Of a stretch of DNA of 8,937 bases, positions 1 to 7,700 are shown in pieces. Source of the stretch: an uncultured Spirochaetales bacterium. GTDB taxonomy: Bacteria; UBP6; UBA1177. The DNA is taken from the NCBI GenBank assembly GCA_902780365.1, contig CACZFE010000062.1, forward strand, positions 1 to 8,937, written 5' to 3'. Below the pieces are notes generated by a model that saw only the letters and a program-made list of their open reading frames with translations, had not been told where the DNA came from and did not search any database. Each line of letters opens with the position of its first letter. Position 1 is the first letter of the stretch. The translations under genes and the position numbers were made by a program.

Positions 1-132
1 GCTGGTCCTTACGTAGGTTTTGAAGGTGGACAGATGCCTCTTTACAGACGTATTGCACGCAAAGGTTTCTCAAACTATCCTTTTAAGAAAGAATATGTAT
101 GTATAAATGTTGAGCTTCTCAATGCAAAATTC
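1..132 (+). other. Ribosomal protein L15 (rplO)-like fragment fused ahead of the DnaB part
   Basis: Residues 6-17 of the open frame read [12 protein letters not shown], the hallmark core of bacterial ribosomal protein L15 (E. coli has [18 protein letters not shown]). They continue as [15 protein letters not shown] and a strand-like [13 protein letters not shown], as expected for L15 after this core. DnaB has nothing like this. In its place DnaB carries the segment after Walker A and the sensor region. DnaB similarity resumes at about [22 protein letters not shown], so the junction lies near bases 120-145. The 3' half of L15 is missing. This is either an assembly or cloning chimera between two conserved genes, or a real recombination scar. 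The exact end of this segment is approximate. Confidence 0.75.
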
Positions 133-750
133 GAACCTGAAGAATTTTCAAGACTCTGGGGAAGGTTCGACTCTATTGCCAGTCTGCCTATTTTTATTGA
201 CCAGTCTTCTTCGCTTACCATTCCTGAGCTGCGTTCGAAAGCGAAAAAACTCGATGCGGATCTCCGCAAGACACCGAATCCCGACAGAACGACTCCGAAC
301 AAACTTGACTGCATATTCATCGACTATCTCCAGCTTATGGACTCCAATATTTTTAAAGAAGACAAAGTCCGCCAGGTCGAATACAACTCCAAAAACATCA
401 AAAAGCTGGCAAAAGATCTCAACATTCCGATCATAGCAATGGCTCAGCTCAACAGAAAAATCGAAGAGCGCCGCGGCGGGAAAGTGGAATTCAGCAGCAA
501 CAAGCCGATGCTGAGCGACCTCAAAGACTCCGGTTCGATCGAGCAGGATGCCGATATGGTAATGTTCATCCACAGGGAAGATGCTTACAGAAAAAAAGAG
601 GAGGAAAAAAACAACGAAGCGGAAATTTTCGTCGAAAAGAACAGACACGGCCCTACCGGGATAGTCAGGCTGCGCTTCACTCCGCAGTATATGAAATTCA
701 CGCAGATCGATCCGGTGGCAGACAGCTACGAGCAGACAAATGAGTCCTGA
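1..750 (+). CDS. DnaB replicative helicase, C-terminal part only, joined in frame to a ribosomal protein L15-like segment (5' partial)
   Basis: The frame is open from base 1 to the TGA at 748-750 (249 residues in view). From about residue 45 it follows the RecA-like ATPase domain of DnaB, the hexameric helicase that unwinds DNA at the replication fork. Visible motifs are [20 protein letters not shown] (63-82), the Walker B stretch [10 protein letters not shown] (104-113), the motif with [13 protein letters not shown] (146-158), [20 protein letters not shown] (173-192), and the KNRHGPTG segment (213-220) holding the basic finger residues. The N-terminal domain, linker, Walker A and the SLEM region expected upstream are absent. 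Residues 1-44 instead resemble ribosomal protein L15 ([12 protein letters not shown]). An internal ATG at 34 lies inside the L15-like part and is not a credible start. As it stands the product could not be an active helicase. The DnaB identity is certain; whether the fusion exists in a cell is doubtful. Confidence 0.9.
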   Translation, partial: AGPYVGFEGGQMPLYRRIARKGFSNYPFKKEYVCINVELLNAKFEPEEFSRLWGRFDSIASLPIFIDQSSSLTIPELRSKAKKLDADLRKTPNPDRTTPNKLDCIFIDYLQLMDSNIFKEDKVRQVEYNSKNIKKLAKDLNIPIIAMAQLNRKIEERRGGKVEFSSNKPMLSDLKDSGSIEQDADMVMFIHREDAYRKKEEEKNNEAEIFVEKNRHGPTGIVRLRFTPQYMKFTQIDPVADSYEQTNES

Positions 751-1441
751 AAGAAGCAAAAACTTCATCCTGAAATCGTTCCCGAGGCTTTTTGTCGTTT
801 TTTGCGTCATCGCGGCTGTCTATGTTTATGAGAAGGGAGACTTCAACAAAACCACTTTCGAGTTCAAACCTGAGGCTGTTCTTGACAAAAAAATCAGAGA
901 AACCGGAAAAATCACGTATAAATCGGGGAAAATCCAGACTTTTGAAAACAACTACACGGCTCACGAAAAACGGACTTTTTCAAACAACATCCTTACTCTT
1001 GAAGGAAAAACGGAAGGTGAATTCGACCCCGTTCTTAAACCTCTGATGAAAGACGGCACCTATTCGCAGAAAATCGACACTTCAACTTCATTCTGCCCCG
1101 AAGATTTCGTTCCGCACTATCCTTCGGCTCTCCGCAGTTATGTATATTTCATGCCGCGTACCCCGCTTTTCGACGGCAAGACATGGGACATCTTTTCATG
1201 CGGACAATCCCTTTTATGTTCTTATTCCGCTTCAATGAAAGAGAGTGAAAACAAAATCGATTTCGGATGCAGCGGATACATCGGCGATACTCACATGACA
1301 CTCACAGGCTCGGCCGGAATAAATAAAAATTTTGACGGATTTTCAAACATAAAAATGATAATAGTCTGTGAAAATAACGACTTGTCCTCCACATGGAACT
1401 TTGAGGAAGAGAATTCAGCCTCATCAAAAATCAACCAATAA
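740..1441 (+). CDS. Hypothetical membrane-anchored protein with a cysteine-containing extracytoplasmic domain
   Basis: I do not recognise this 233-residue protein. It has a short basic N-terminus ([12 protein letters not shown]), one hydrophobic segment at about residues 14-30, and then a soluble, mostly polar region with strand-like alternation. It should therefore sit in the inner membrane facing the periplasm; no lipobox is visible. The soluble part contains five cysteines (119, 154, 160, 177, 210), which could form disulfides if exported. Residues 145-200, from [18 protein letters not shown] to the glycine/threonine-rich [12 protein letters not shown], look beta-rich. The ATG overlaps the last 11 bases of the dnaB frame and no strong ribosome site precedes it, so translation may be coupled to dnaB. 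No other start lies nearby: upstream in-frame codons offer none, and the next methionine is residue 103. It is probably separate from the efflux operon, which has its own promoter. Confidence 0.75.
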   Translation: MSPERSKNFILKSFPRLFVVFCVIAAVYVYEKGDFNKTTFEFKPEAVLDKKIRETGKITYKSGKIQTFENNYTAHEKRTFSNNILTLEGKTEGEFDPVLKPLMKDGTYSQKIDTSTSFCPEDFVPHYPSALRSYVYFMPRTPLFDGKTWDIFSCGQSLLCSYSASMKESENKIDFGCSGYIGDTHMTLTGSAGINKNFDGFSNIKMIIVCENNDLSSTWNFEEENSASSKINQ

Positions 1442-1475
1442 TTTCATCGTGTTGCAATTTTCTTTAGTTTGGTTC

Positions 1476-1503
1476 TTGACACAGCGTTTATTTTGATTAC
1501 AAA
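1476..1503 (+). promoter_or_regulatory. Sigma-70-type promoter of the efflux operon
   Basis: A perfect TTGACA -35 box (1476-1481) is followed after 16 bp by TACAAA (1498-1503), which matches four of six -10 consensus bases, including the first two (TA). It lies in the 122 bp gap between the hypothetical gene and the tolC-like gene, 60 bp before the chosen ATG. Transcription would start near 1510. It is the only good promoter-like pair I see ahead of the four-gene efflux operon. Confidence 0.6.
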
Positions 1504-1506
1504 TCA
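1494..1506. promoter_or_regulatory. Candidate operator: inverted repeat over the -10 box
   Basis: TGATTACAAATCA is a perfect 5-bp inverted repeat (TGATT / AATCA) around a 3-bp centre. It overlaps the predicted -10 box. TetR-family repressors commonly bind short palindromes placed over the promoter of the efflux genes they control, and a TetR-family gene is the second gene of this operon. Binding here would block RNA polymerase. The link to this particular regulator is inference, and the arms are short, so chance occurrence in AT-rich DNA is possible. Confidence 0.4.
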
Positions 1507-1552
1507 CAGGTTTTTTGTTTTTTGTCTTTTTTGCTCGAATGTTCAAAAATTC

Positions 1553-1560
1553 AGGGAGGA
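1553..1560 (+). promoter_or_regulatory. Ribosome binding site that fixes the tolC-like start at 1564
   Basis: AGGGAGGA ends three bases before the ATG at 1564, with GGAGG at 1555-1559. The longer frame opening at a TTG at 1522 would run through this site and put 14 poorly fitting residues before the signal peptide, so the ATG at 1564 is preferred. Confidence 0.85.
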
Positions 1561-1563
1561 AAC

Positions 1564-2880
1564 ATGAGATTGAAAAATTTTACGGCAGCAGTTTTGGTTT
1601 TGTTTGCTTGTTTTTATGCGGCTGCCGAAACACTTTCTCTTGACGAGTGCATAGAACGCTCGCTGAAGGAAAGCGAAAAAATAAAAGCTATGCAGGAAAG
1701 CGAGGAGGCTGCTAAAAGCGGCAAGGACGGAACGGTCTTTTCGTTTCTGCCGACAGCGACTCTGGACGCAGGCATACAGTGGATGAAATACAAACCTGAG
1801 GAAGGTTCGATGAGTGTTGCAGGAATGAGTATTCCGGTTTCGTTCCCCGACAAAAGCAGAACGCTCGGGATAACTGTCGTTCAGCCTCTCACTCCGCTCT
1901 GGAGCGTATCCTACGGCTACAAAAGTCTGGAAACTGCCGAGGACATCGCGAAACTCCAGCGCGAACTTTCTGAAGACCAGCTTAAACTCCAGGTCATGAG
2001 CCTTTTCTACAACTATCAGCTTCTGAACGAAACCATGGAAATTCTCAACGAGACCAAAGAACAGCTTCAGAAATACTACGAGCAGGCGAAGAACTTCTAT
2101 GACGCCGGCGTCGTCGACAAACGTTCTGTTCTTAAGATCGAAATCGAGATGACCAGACTTGAACAGCAGATCCAGACTGTAACCGGCAACACGAACCTGA
2201 TAAAAAGAAACATCGGCATTCTCATAAACAAACCGGCGGACTCTTTCGAACTTGAAAAGAAGGAAGTTACCGAAAAAAATCTTTCGGCAGACAATTCTCA
2301 GCTTGAAAAAATAATGATCGACAACAGGCTTGAATATAAACTTCTTGAAAAAAGCGAAAATGTTTCCGAATATTCTGAAATGCTATCGGCTCAGCCCCTC
2401 ATCCCGACTTTAGCGCTTGTAGCGGGCTACAAAAAGAACTGGGATGCAGGCGGGAGCCAGCCGGAAAACACCCTTTTCATCGGCGGAACTCTTTCATGGC
2501 AGATAGGTTTCGACTGGGGAAAGACCGCTTTCGACATCAAGCAGTCAAAGCATAAAAAAGTGCAGACACGCCTTGAGAACGCAGCGACAAGAAAACAGCT
2601 CTCGCTTCAGCTCACGCAGCTTGAAAACGATGTTGAGACAAAGGCTCTCGCTATTGAGATCTCAAAGCGCGAAATCGAATCTGCTGAAGAAAATCTGAGG
2701 ATAGAAGAAGACAAATACAAAGCAAAAATGACGACCGAGACAGATCTTCTGGCAGCATCGCTTTCGCTCAGAAGCGCAAAACTCGGCCTTCTCACCGCGA
2801 TGTACGAACATGAAGTCGCACTTCACACGCTCGCCATCACGATAGGCACAGAATACGGCAGCATCACCGAAGGAGAATAG
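1564..2880 (+). CDS. TolC-family outer-membrane efflux channel
   Basis: This 438-residue protein is the predicted outer-membrane exit duct of the tripartite pump encoded downstream; family members form trimers with a beta-barrel and a long periplasmic alpha-helical tunnel. Residues 1-21 are a signal peptide (basic MRLKNF, hydrophobic core, AAA before Glu22). The mature part starts TLSLDECIERSL, typical of the family. The two outer-membrane efflux repeats are visible: the first ends around NFYDAGVVDKRSVLKIEIEM (177-196), followed by a helix and NIGILINKP. The second ends around EDKYKAKMTTETDLLAASLS (382-401) and HTLAITIG. Long helical, Glu/Lys/Gln-rich stretches at 130-215 and 325-425 fit the tunnel hairpins, and aromatic and glycine-rich strands at 60-120 and 282-318 fit the barrel. 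The length is usual for the family. It is first in the operon and ends 1 bp before the regulator gene, whose ribosome site lies in its last codons. Confidence 0.93.
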   Translation: MRLKNFTAAVLVLFACFYAAAETLSLDECIERSLKESEKIKAMQESEEAAKSGKDGTVFSFLPTATLDAGIQWMKYKPEEGSMSVAGMSIPVSFPDKSRTLGITVVQPLTPLWSVSYGYKSLETAEDIAKLQRELSEDQLKLQVMSLFYNYQLLNETMEILNETKEQLQKYYEQAKNFYDAGVVDKRSVLKIEIEMTRLEQQIQTVTGNTNLIKRNIGILINKPADSFELEKKEVTEKNLSADNSQLEKIMIDNRLEYKLLEKSENVSEYSEMLSAQPLIPTLALVAGYKKNWDAGGSQPENTLFIGGTLSWQIGFDWGKTAFDIKQSKHKKVQTRLENAATRKQLSLQLTQLENDVETKALAIEISKREIESAEENLRIEEDKYKAKMTTETDLLAASLSLRSAKLGLLTAMYEHEVALHTLAITIGTEYGSITEGE

Positions 2881-2881
2881 C

Positions 2882-3565
2882 ATGAAGATCTCAACCGAGC
2901 AGAAAAAGGAGATCATTCTTCGGAATTTTGTCTCGCTCATGCAGCAGTACGGCATAGAAAAGGTCACCTTGAACGATGTCGCAGAAAAGTCGGGGCTTAC
3001 GAAATCGGCGCTTTACTATTACTTTAATTCGAAAGAAGCCCTCATCATTGCGACTTACAGGTATTTCCGCGACAAAATGAACGGAAAATGCGAGGCAATG
3101 ATGAAAAAGGCTGTAAATCCTGCCGAAAAAATCAAAGCTTACTGCGATTTTTCGTTCTCAGTCGTGGCAAAAGACGATGAAATGCGCGCTCTTTTCGAAT
3201 TTTCGGAAGATACAGCACGCGAAGTACAGAAATATGTCACGACGATCCCCGATCTTATCCGCGAAATCAAAATCGACCGCGACAGGGAGCTTGAGATACT
3301 TTGCGGGATGATCTCAGCATACTCCGGCAGAGAAAAGGACGACCCGCGTATCGTCAAAGTTGCCATAACGGTTTCCACTATGATTTCAGGATTTCTGATC
3401 ATGCTTTTCAAAATAAGGAAAGAAGAGACTGTTTCGGCAACGGAAGGACCGAAGATGAAATTTTCGGGAGAAATCCTTGAAAAAACAACTAATGAAGAGT
3501 TTTCCGCCTTCATTATCAGCGGAATAGATGCTTTGATAAAAACGACATTTAAAGATAAAAATTAA
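2882..3565 (+). CDS. TetR/AcrR-family transcriptional regulator
   Basis: A cytoplasmic DNA-binding protein of 227 residues, probably a dimeric repressor. The N-terminal helix-turn-helix domain spans about residues 8-55. ILRNFVSLMQQYGIEKVTLN leads into DVAEKSGLTKSALYYYFNSK (32-51), the classic TetR motif with its tyrosine-rich recognition helix. The remaining helical region (about 60-225), including a hydrophobic stretch at about 160-180, would form the ligand and dimer domain; its sequence does not reveal the ligand. The start follows AGGAG (2871-2875) with a 6-bp gap. Position inside the operon, between channel and adaptor, suggests it controls its own transcription with the pump through a site at the tolC-like promoter (candidate inverted repeat 1494-1506). 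Repression relieved by a pump substrate is the usual scheme in such operons and is inferred here. Confidence 0.93.
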   Translation: MKISTEQKKEIILRNFVSLMQQYGIEKVTLNDVAEKSGLTKSALYYYFNSKEALIIATYRYFRDKMNGKCEAMMKKAVNPAEKIKAYCDFSFSVVAKDDEMRALFEFSEDTAREVQKYVTTIPDLIREIKIDRDRELEILCGMISAYSGREKDDPRIVKVAITVSTMISGFLIMLFKIRKEETVSATEGPKMKFSGEILEKTTNEEFSAFIISGIDALIKTTFKDKN

Positions 3566-3568
3566 TTT

Positions 3569-3573
3569 GGAGG
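3569..3573 (+). promoter_or_regulatory. Ribosome binding site that fixes the adaptor start at 3579
   Basis: GGAGG lies five bases before the ATG at 3579, in the 13-bp gap after the regulator's TAA. The frame can be extended to a TTG at 3567, but that codon overlaps this site, so the ATG is the better start. Confidence 0.85.
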
Positions 3574-3578
3574 AAACA

Positions 3579-4721
3579 ATGAAATTCAATTTTAAGTTCG
3601 CAATCATTATGTTTCTCGTCATCACCCTTACTCTTCTATCTTCGGTGTCATGCAAAAGGAAACCGAAACTGGACAAAGGCGAGGCACTTTCACAGGCGGT
3701 AATCATCACGAAGCCGCAGATCAAAAAATTCGCGGAGACTTTCGACAGTTCTTCAACGACGACCGCTTTCCAGACAGCGACGATAACCCCGAAAGTTTCG
3801 GCAAACATCGTTAAATTCCATGTTCAGGAAGGTGACAAAGTAAAAGCGGGACAGGCTCTGGCACAGCTTGACAAAACCGACTACATGGTAGGCAAAAAGG
3901 CGGCGGAAGCGCAGGTCCAGGCTGCTGAAGCAGGCGTAATGCAGGCGGAAGCTGCTTTTGAAAAAATGAGCAACGACTACGAGCGTTACAAAAAGCTCAA
4001 AAAACAGGGTTCGATCTCCGAAAGCGACTTTGAATCAGTCGAATCAGGCTACAAACAGACCGAAGCAGGCTTGGCTGCGGCAAAAGCGCAGGTGGAAATG
4101 GCAAAAAGTTCGCTCAACAACTACAACAACCAGCTTGCATACACCACGATAAAAGCTCCTTTTGACGGCTATATTTCTATGAAAAGAGGCGAGATCGGCG
4201 AAATGGCGAGCCCTGCCCTTCCGATGTTCGAAATAGTCCAGACAGATAAACTCAAAGTCGATCTTTACATCAGCGAGCTTGAGATATACGGCATCACAAA
4301 AGATTCGACTGCCGAAATAACTTTTGACGCATATCCCGACAAGACCGAAACGGCGAAAGTCAACTACATCAACAGCAAAGTCGATTCGGCGACAAGCAGC
4401 GTCAAAGTAGAATTCGTCTTCAACAACAAAGAACATCTCTACAAACCGGGAATGACAGTCCGCGCAAGACTTACTCTTCCGGAAAGGGAACATCTCGTAG
4501 TTCCCAGAAACTCGATATTCACCCGTGACAACGAAGTCGGAACGGTCTACTACAAAACAGCAGAGAACAAAGTTTATTCAAAAGATGTCACGCTAGGCGG
4601 CTCTGTCGAAGGTTATTCGATTATCAGAAACGGCCTTGACGGAAACGAAGAGATCGTTGTCGGCGGCGGAAGACAACTCGAGGAAGGACAAGCCGTAACC
4701 GTCATTGAAACCAGAGAATAA
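3579..4721 (+). CDS. Periplasmic adaptor (membrane fusion protein) of an RND efflux pump, probable lipoprotein
   Basis: A 380-residue adaptor that would bridge the RND pump and the TolC-like channel across the periplasm. Residues 1-24 form a basic and hydrophobic export signal. Cys25 follows LLSSVS and is a likely lipidation site, although serine at -3 is a relaxed lipobox, so cleavage without a lipid cannot be excluded. The biotinyl/lipoyl-like half-motif is at about 67-102 (VSANIVKFHVQEGDKVKAGQ), and its second half closes at TTIKAPFDGYIS (189-200). Between them is an alpha-helical hairpin (about 103-187) rich in Ala, Glu, Lys and Gln. The beta-barrel domain covers about 225-300, including YKPGMTVRARL (288-298), and a membrane-proximal domain ends the protein. 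This is the standard HlyD/AcrA order and length. The gene lies 13 bp after the regulator and 12 bp before the pump. Confidence 0.94.
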   Translation: MKFNFKFAIIMFLVITLTLLSSVSCKRKPKLDKGEALSQAVIITKPQIKKFAETFDSSSTTTAFQTATITPKVSANIVKFHVQEGDKVKAGQALAQLDKTDYMVGKKAAEAQVQAAEAGVMQAEAAFEKMSNDYERYKKLKKQGSISESDFESVESGYKQTEAGLAAAKAQVEMAKSSLNNYNNQLAYTTIKAPFDGYISMKRGEIGEMASPALPMFEIVQTDKLKVDLYISELEIYGITKDSTAEITFDAYPDKTETAKVNYINSKVDSATSSVKVEFVFNNKEHLYKPGMTVRARLTLPEREHLVVPRNSIFTRDNEVGTVYYKTAENKVYSKDVTLGGSVEGYSIIRNGLDGNEEIVVGGGRQLEEGQAVTVIETRE

Positions 4722-4733
4722 GCGGAGGAAAAG

Positions 4734-7700
4734 ATGAGTATTCCGCAAGTTGCAGTCAAACGGCCGGTTCTGGTCATGGTCATCTTTCTTATGATGACCC
4801 TTTTCGGTCTCTACTCGCTTACCGACCTTCCGATCGACCTCATGCCCGATATCGAGATCCCGTATATCTCGATCATCACGATCTATGAAGGTGCAGGTTC
4901 GGAAGAAGTCGAGGAAAAAATCACAAAAGTCCTTGAATCGGCTCTTTCTTCGGTCGAAAACCTGAAAAACCTCCACAGTAAATCGATGGAAAACCTTTCC
5001 ACGGTAAGCTGTGAATTTGAATACGGTGTCGATCTGGCCGACGCAACGAACTCGATCCGTGACAAAATCAACATGGTTCGAAGCTACCTGCCCGACAACG
5101 TTGACGATCCGCGTATATTCAAAATCGATATGAGCATGATGCCTATTCTCTTCATGGCAATCACTTCTGAGGAAGAGGATATCCGTTTCCAGAAAGAGGT
5201 CATCGAGGACTTTGTCCAGAACCCCATCGAGCGAATCCCCGGCGTCGGTTCAGTAGCCCTTTTCAACGCGATGGAAAAACAGATAATCATCGCTGCCGAC
5301 AAGCAGAAACTTGCCTCTTTAGGTCTTTCGGTCAGCGATATTTCATCGGTCATCGCGGCTGAAAACCTCTCCGTTCCCGGCGGAAACATGCAGATAGGCT
5401 CTTTCGACTACACTCTCCGTGTTCCGGGTGAATACGAGAATATCGAGGAAGTTGCAGAAACCATCATCGCAAACACTCCCATCGGCATCATCAGGATCAA
5501 GGATGTCGCAAGAGTCTTCTGGGGCGCAGACGACACGAGACAGTTCGGTCTCAACAACGGAAAATACATGGTTTTCATGATGGTTCAGAAGCAGTCGGGT
5601 GCAAACACCGTCGCTATCGCAGATGCTGTCAGGAAAAGAATTGAAGAGATGAACGGAAGACTTCCGAAAGGAATGCATATCGACATCATCCGCGACAACT
5701 CGGAATACATCATGAGCATGGTCGGCAACCTTGCAGACTCGGTCCTTACCGCTATGATCTGCGTCATGCTCGTCGTTGTCTTCTTCCTGCGGAGGATCCG
5801 TTCGAGCCTCATCGTCATCCTTTCTATCCCGGCTTCAATGATCATCGCGTTCGCGTTCCTCTACGGCTTCGGCTACACGCTGAACATGGTTTCACTCATG
5901 TCTCTCTGCCTTGCTGTCGGTATGGTCGTCGACAACTCGATCGTTGTTCTGGATAATATCACGCGATACCTTGAGCTGGGAGAAACCAAAAAAGAGGCGG
6001 CAGTCAAGGGAGCCTCCGAAGTAGGAAGCGCGATCATCGCTTCGACTCTTACCACGATCGTTATTTTCGCTCCTCTTTTCTTTGTCAGCGGACTTATCAG
6101 CATATTCTTCAGCCAGCTCGCCGGCGTTATCATCCTGACCCTTGCGGCTTCCCTTCTTTCTGCAATGCTCCTTACACCGATGATCTGCTCGAAGATATTA
6201 AGAGAAGCCAAACGCGACGAGAACGGCAACATAATCGTTGAAGACAAGCCTAAAAAACAGAATTTTTTCTACCGCGCCGGCGAAAAATTCCTGACGACGG
6301 CAGAAAATCTATATTCGAAAGTTATCGCAGGAACTCTGCGCTTCAAAAAAACCACGATTGTTGTGGCCATACTGCTTTTCTTCGCCTCTTTGATGCTTGT
6401 CCCTGTCATCGGTATCGACTTCATGCCTGAAGATGATCAGGGTTCGCTCCAGATCGATATCGAGCTTCCTCAGGGAACAAGAATAGAAGAAACTTTGAAA
6501 GCGGCGCAGCATATCGAGCGTATCATCCGAGAGGAGATCCCGCTTGAGCACCTTACGAGAACTTATGTCCGCGGCGGTTCCAACAACAGCGGTTTCTCTC
6601 AGAAAATCGAAGGAACGAACACCGCGACAATCGGTGCGAAACTCATTTCGACGAACTACAGAACGACAACTGTCAGACAGTATGCAAAAAAGATCCGTGC
6701 CCGCATCACGACTGAGGTCGCCGGCATTGAAAAAGCCGATTTCCAGACAGGCGGCAACGGTATGGGCATGTCGGAAAAACCGGTCACGATCAAACTTCTC
6801 AACAAAAGTTTCGAGAAAAACTCGCTCTATGCAGCAAAGCTCCAGAGCGAACTTCTCAAAATCCCCGGACTCACCGACGTAACGAACGATGCCGACGTTC
6901 TGAAACCTGAGATCTCGATCAAAGTCGACCGTATCCGTGCAAGCAAGGTCGGGCTTAAAATGGCGCAGATAGCAATGGCTGTCAGATACTCGTTCTACGG
7001 TCAGACTGCTTCGGTCTACAGAGATAACGGACAGGAATACGACATTGTCGTAAAATATCAGAAAGGCGACCGCTCGAACATTGAGCAGCTCAAGGAAATG
7101 GAGCTCAAAACCCTGAACGGAACTGTCGTAAAACTCAAAGATGTCGCTGAAATCACCGACGGTCTTACTTCGCTCGTCGTAAACAGACTCAACCGTGAAA
7201 GAATGGTCACCGTTTCGGCCAACCTCGAGGACGATATCGCAGTCGGAAAAATTTACGACCAGGTCCAGCAGGCTTTCAAAAACATCGACCTTCCGGCCGA
7301 CATCGGCGTTGAATACGGCGGCAACATGAAGCAGCAGCAGGATACGACAGGCGATCTGGTCGCGCTCCTTTTCCTCGGAGTCATCCTCGTCTTCCTCGTA
7401 ATGGCTGCACAGTTTGAGTCGTTTGTTGACCCGTTCGTCATCCTCTTCTCGATCCCGTTCGGAATTTCAGGCGTTCTTCTCGGACTTTTTATAATGGGAA
7501 AAACTCTTTCGATGCCCGCATTCCTCGGAATGATCATTCTTGTCGGTATCGTCGTCAACAACGCGATCGTTCTTATCGACTACATGAAGCAGGTGAAGGA
7601 GCGTGACTCGCTCACTACCAACGAAGCTCTGATTTATGCCGGAGGAAAACGTCTGAGACCTATTCTTATGACCGCAATGACCACTATTTTCGGCATGGTT

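Noticed and set aside
148..810. Long minus-strand frame opposite dnaB (220 residues)
   Set aside because: It is a shadow of the well-supported DnaB frame, rich in Phe, Val and Arg from the complement, with no recognisable motif. The same holds for the other minus-strand frames opposite the pump genes, for example 4044-4493 and 8141-8710.
1433..1474. AACCAA / TTGGTT as a terminator of the hypothetical gene
   Set aside because: The six-base arms enclose about 30 nt and no T-run directly follows, so it is not a credible rho-independent terminator.
1522..1563. Longer tolC-like start at a TTG, adding 14 residues
   Set aside because: The extension contains the strong AGGGAGGA ribosome site and would place non-signal residues ahead of a clean signal peptide; the ATG at 1564 fits better.
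3567..3578. Adaptor start at a TTG, adding 4 residues
   Set aside because: The TTG overlaps the GGAGG site that serves the ATG at 3579, and the signal peptide starts naturally at that ATG.
5928..5963. CusA-type heavy-metal pump identity for the RND protein
   Set aside because: TM4 lacks the metal-exporter pattern (an Asp followed by Ala-Ala), and no methionine-ladder context or metal-binding adaptor or chaperone is present nearby.
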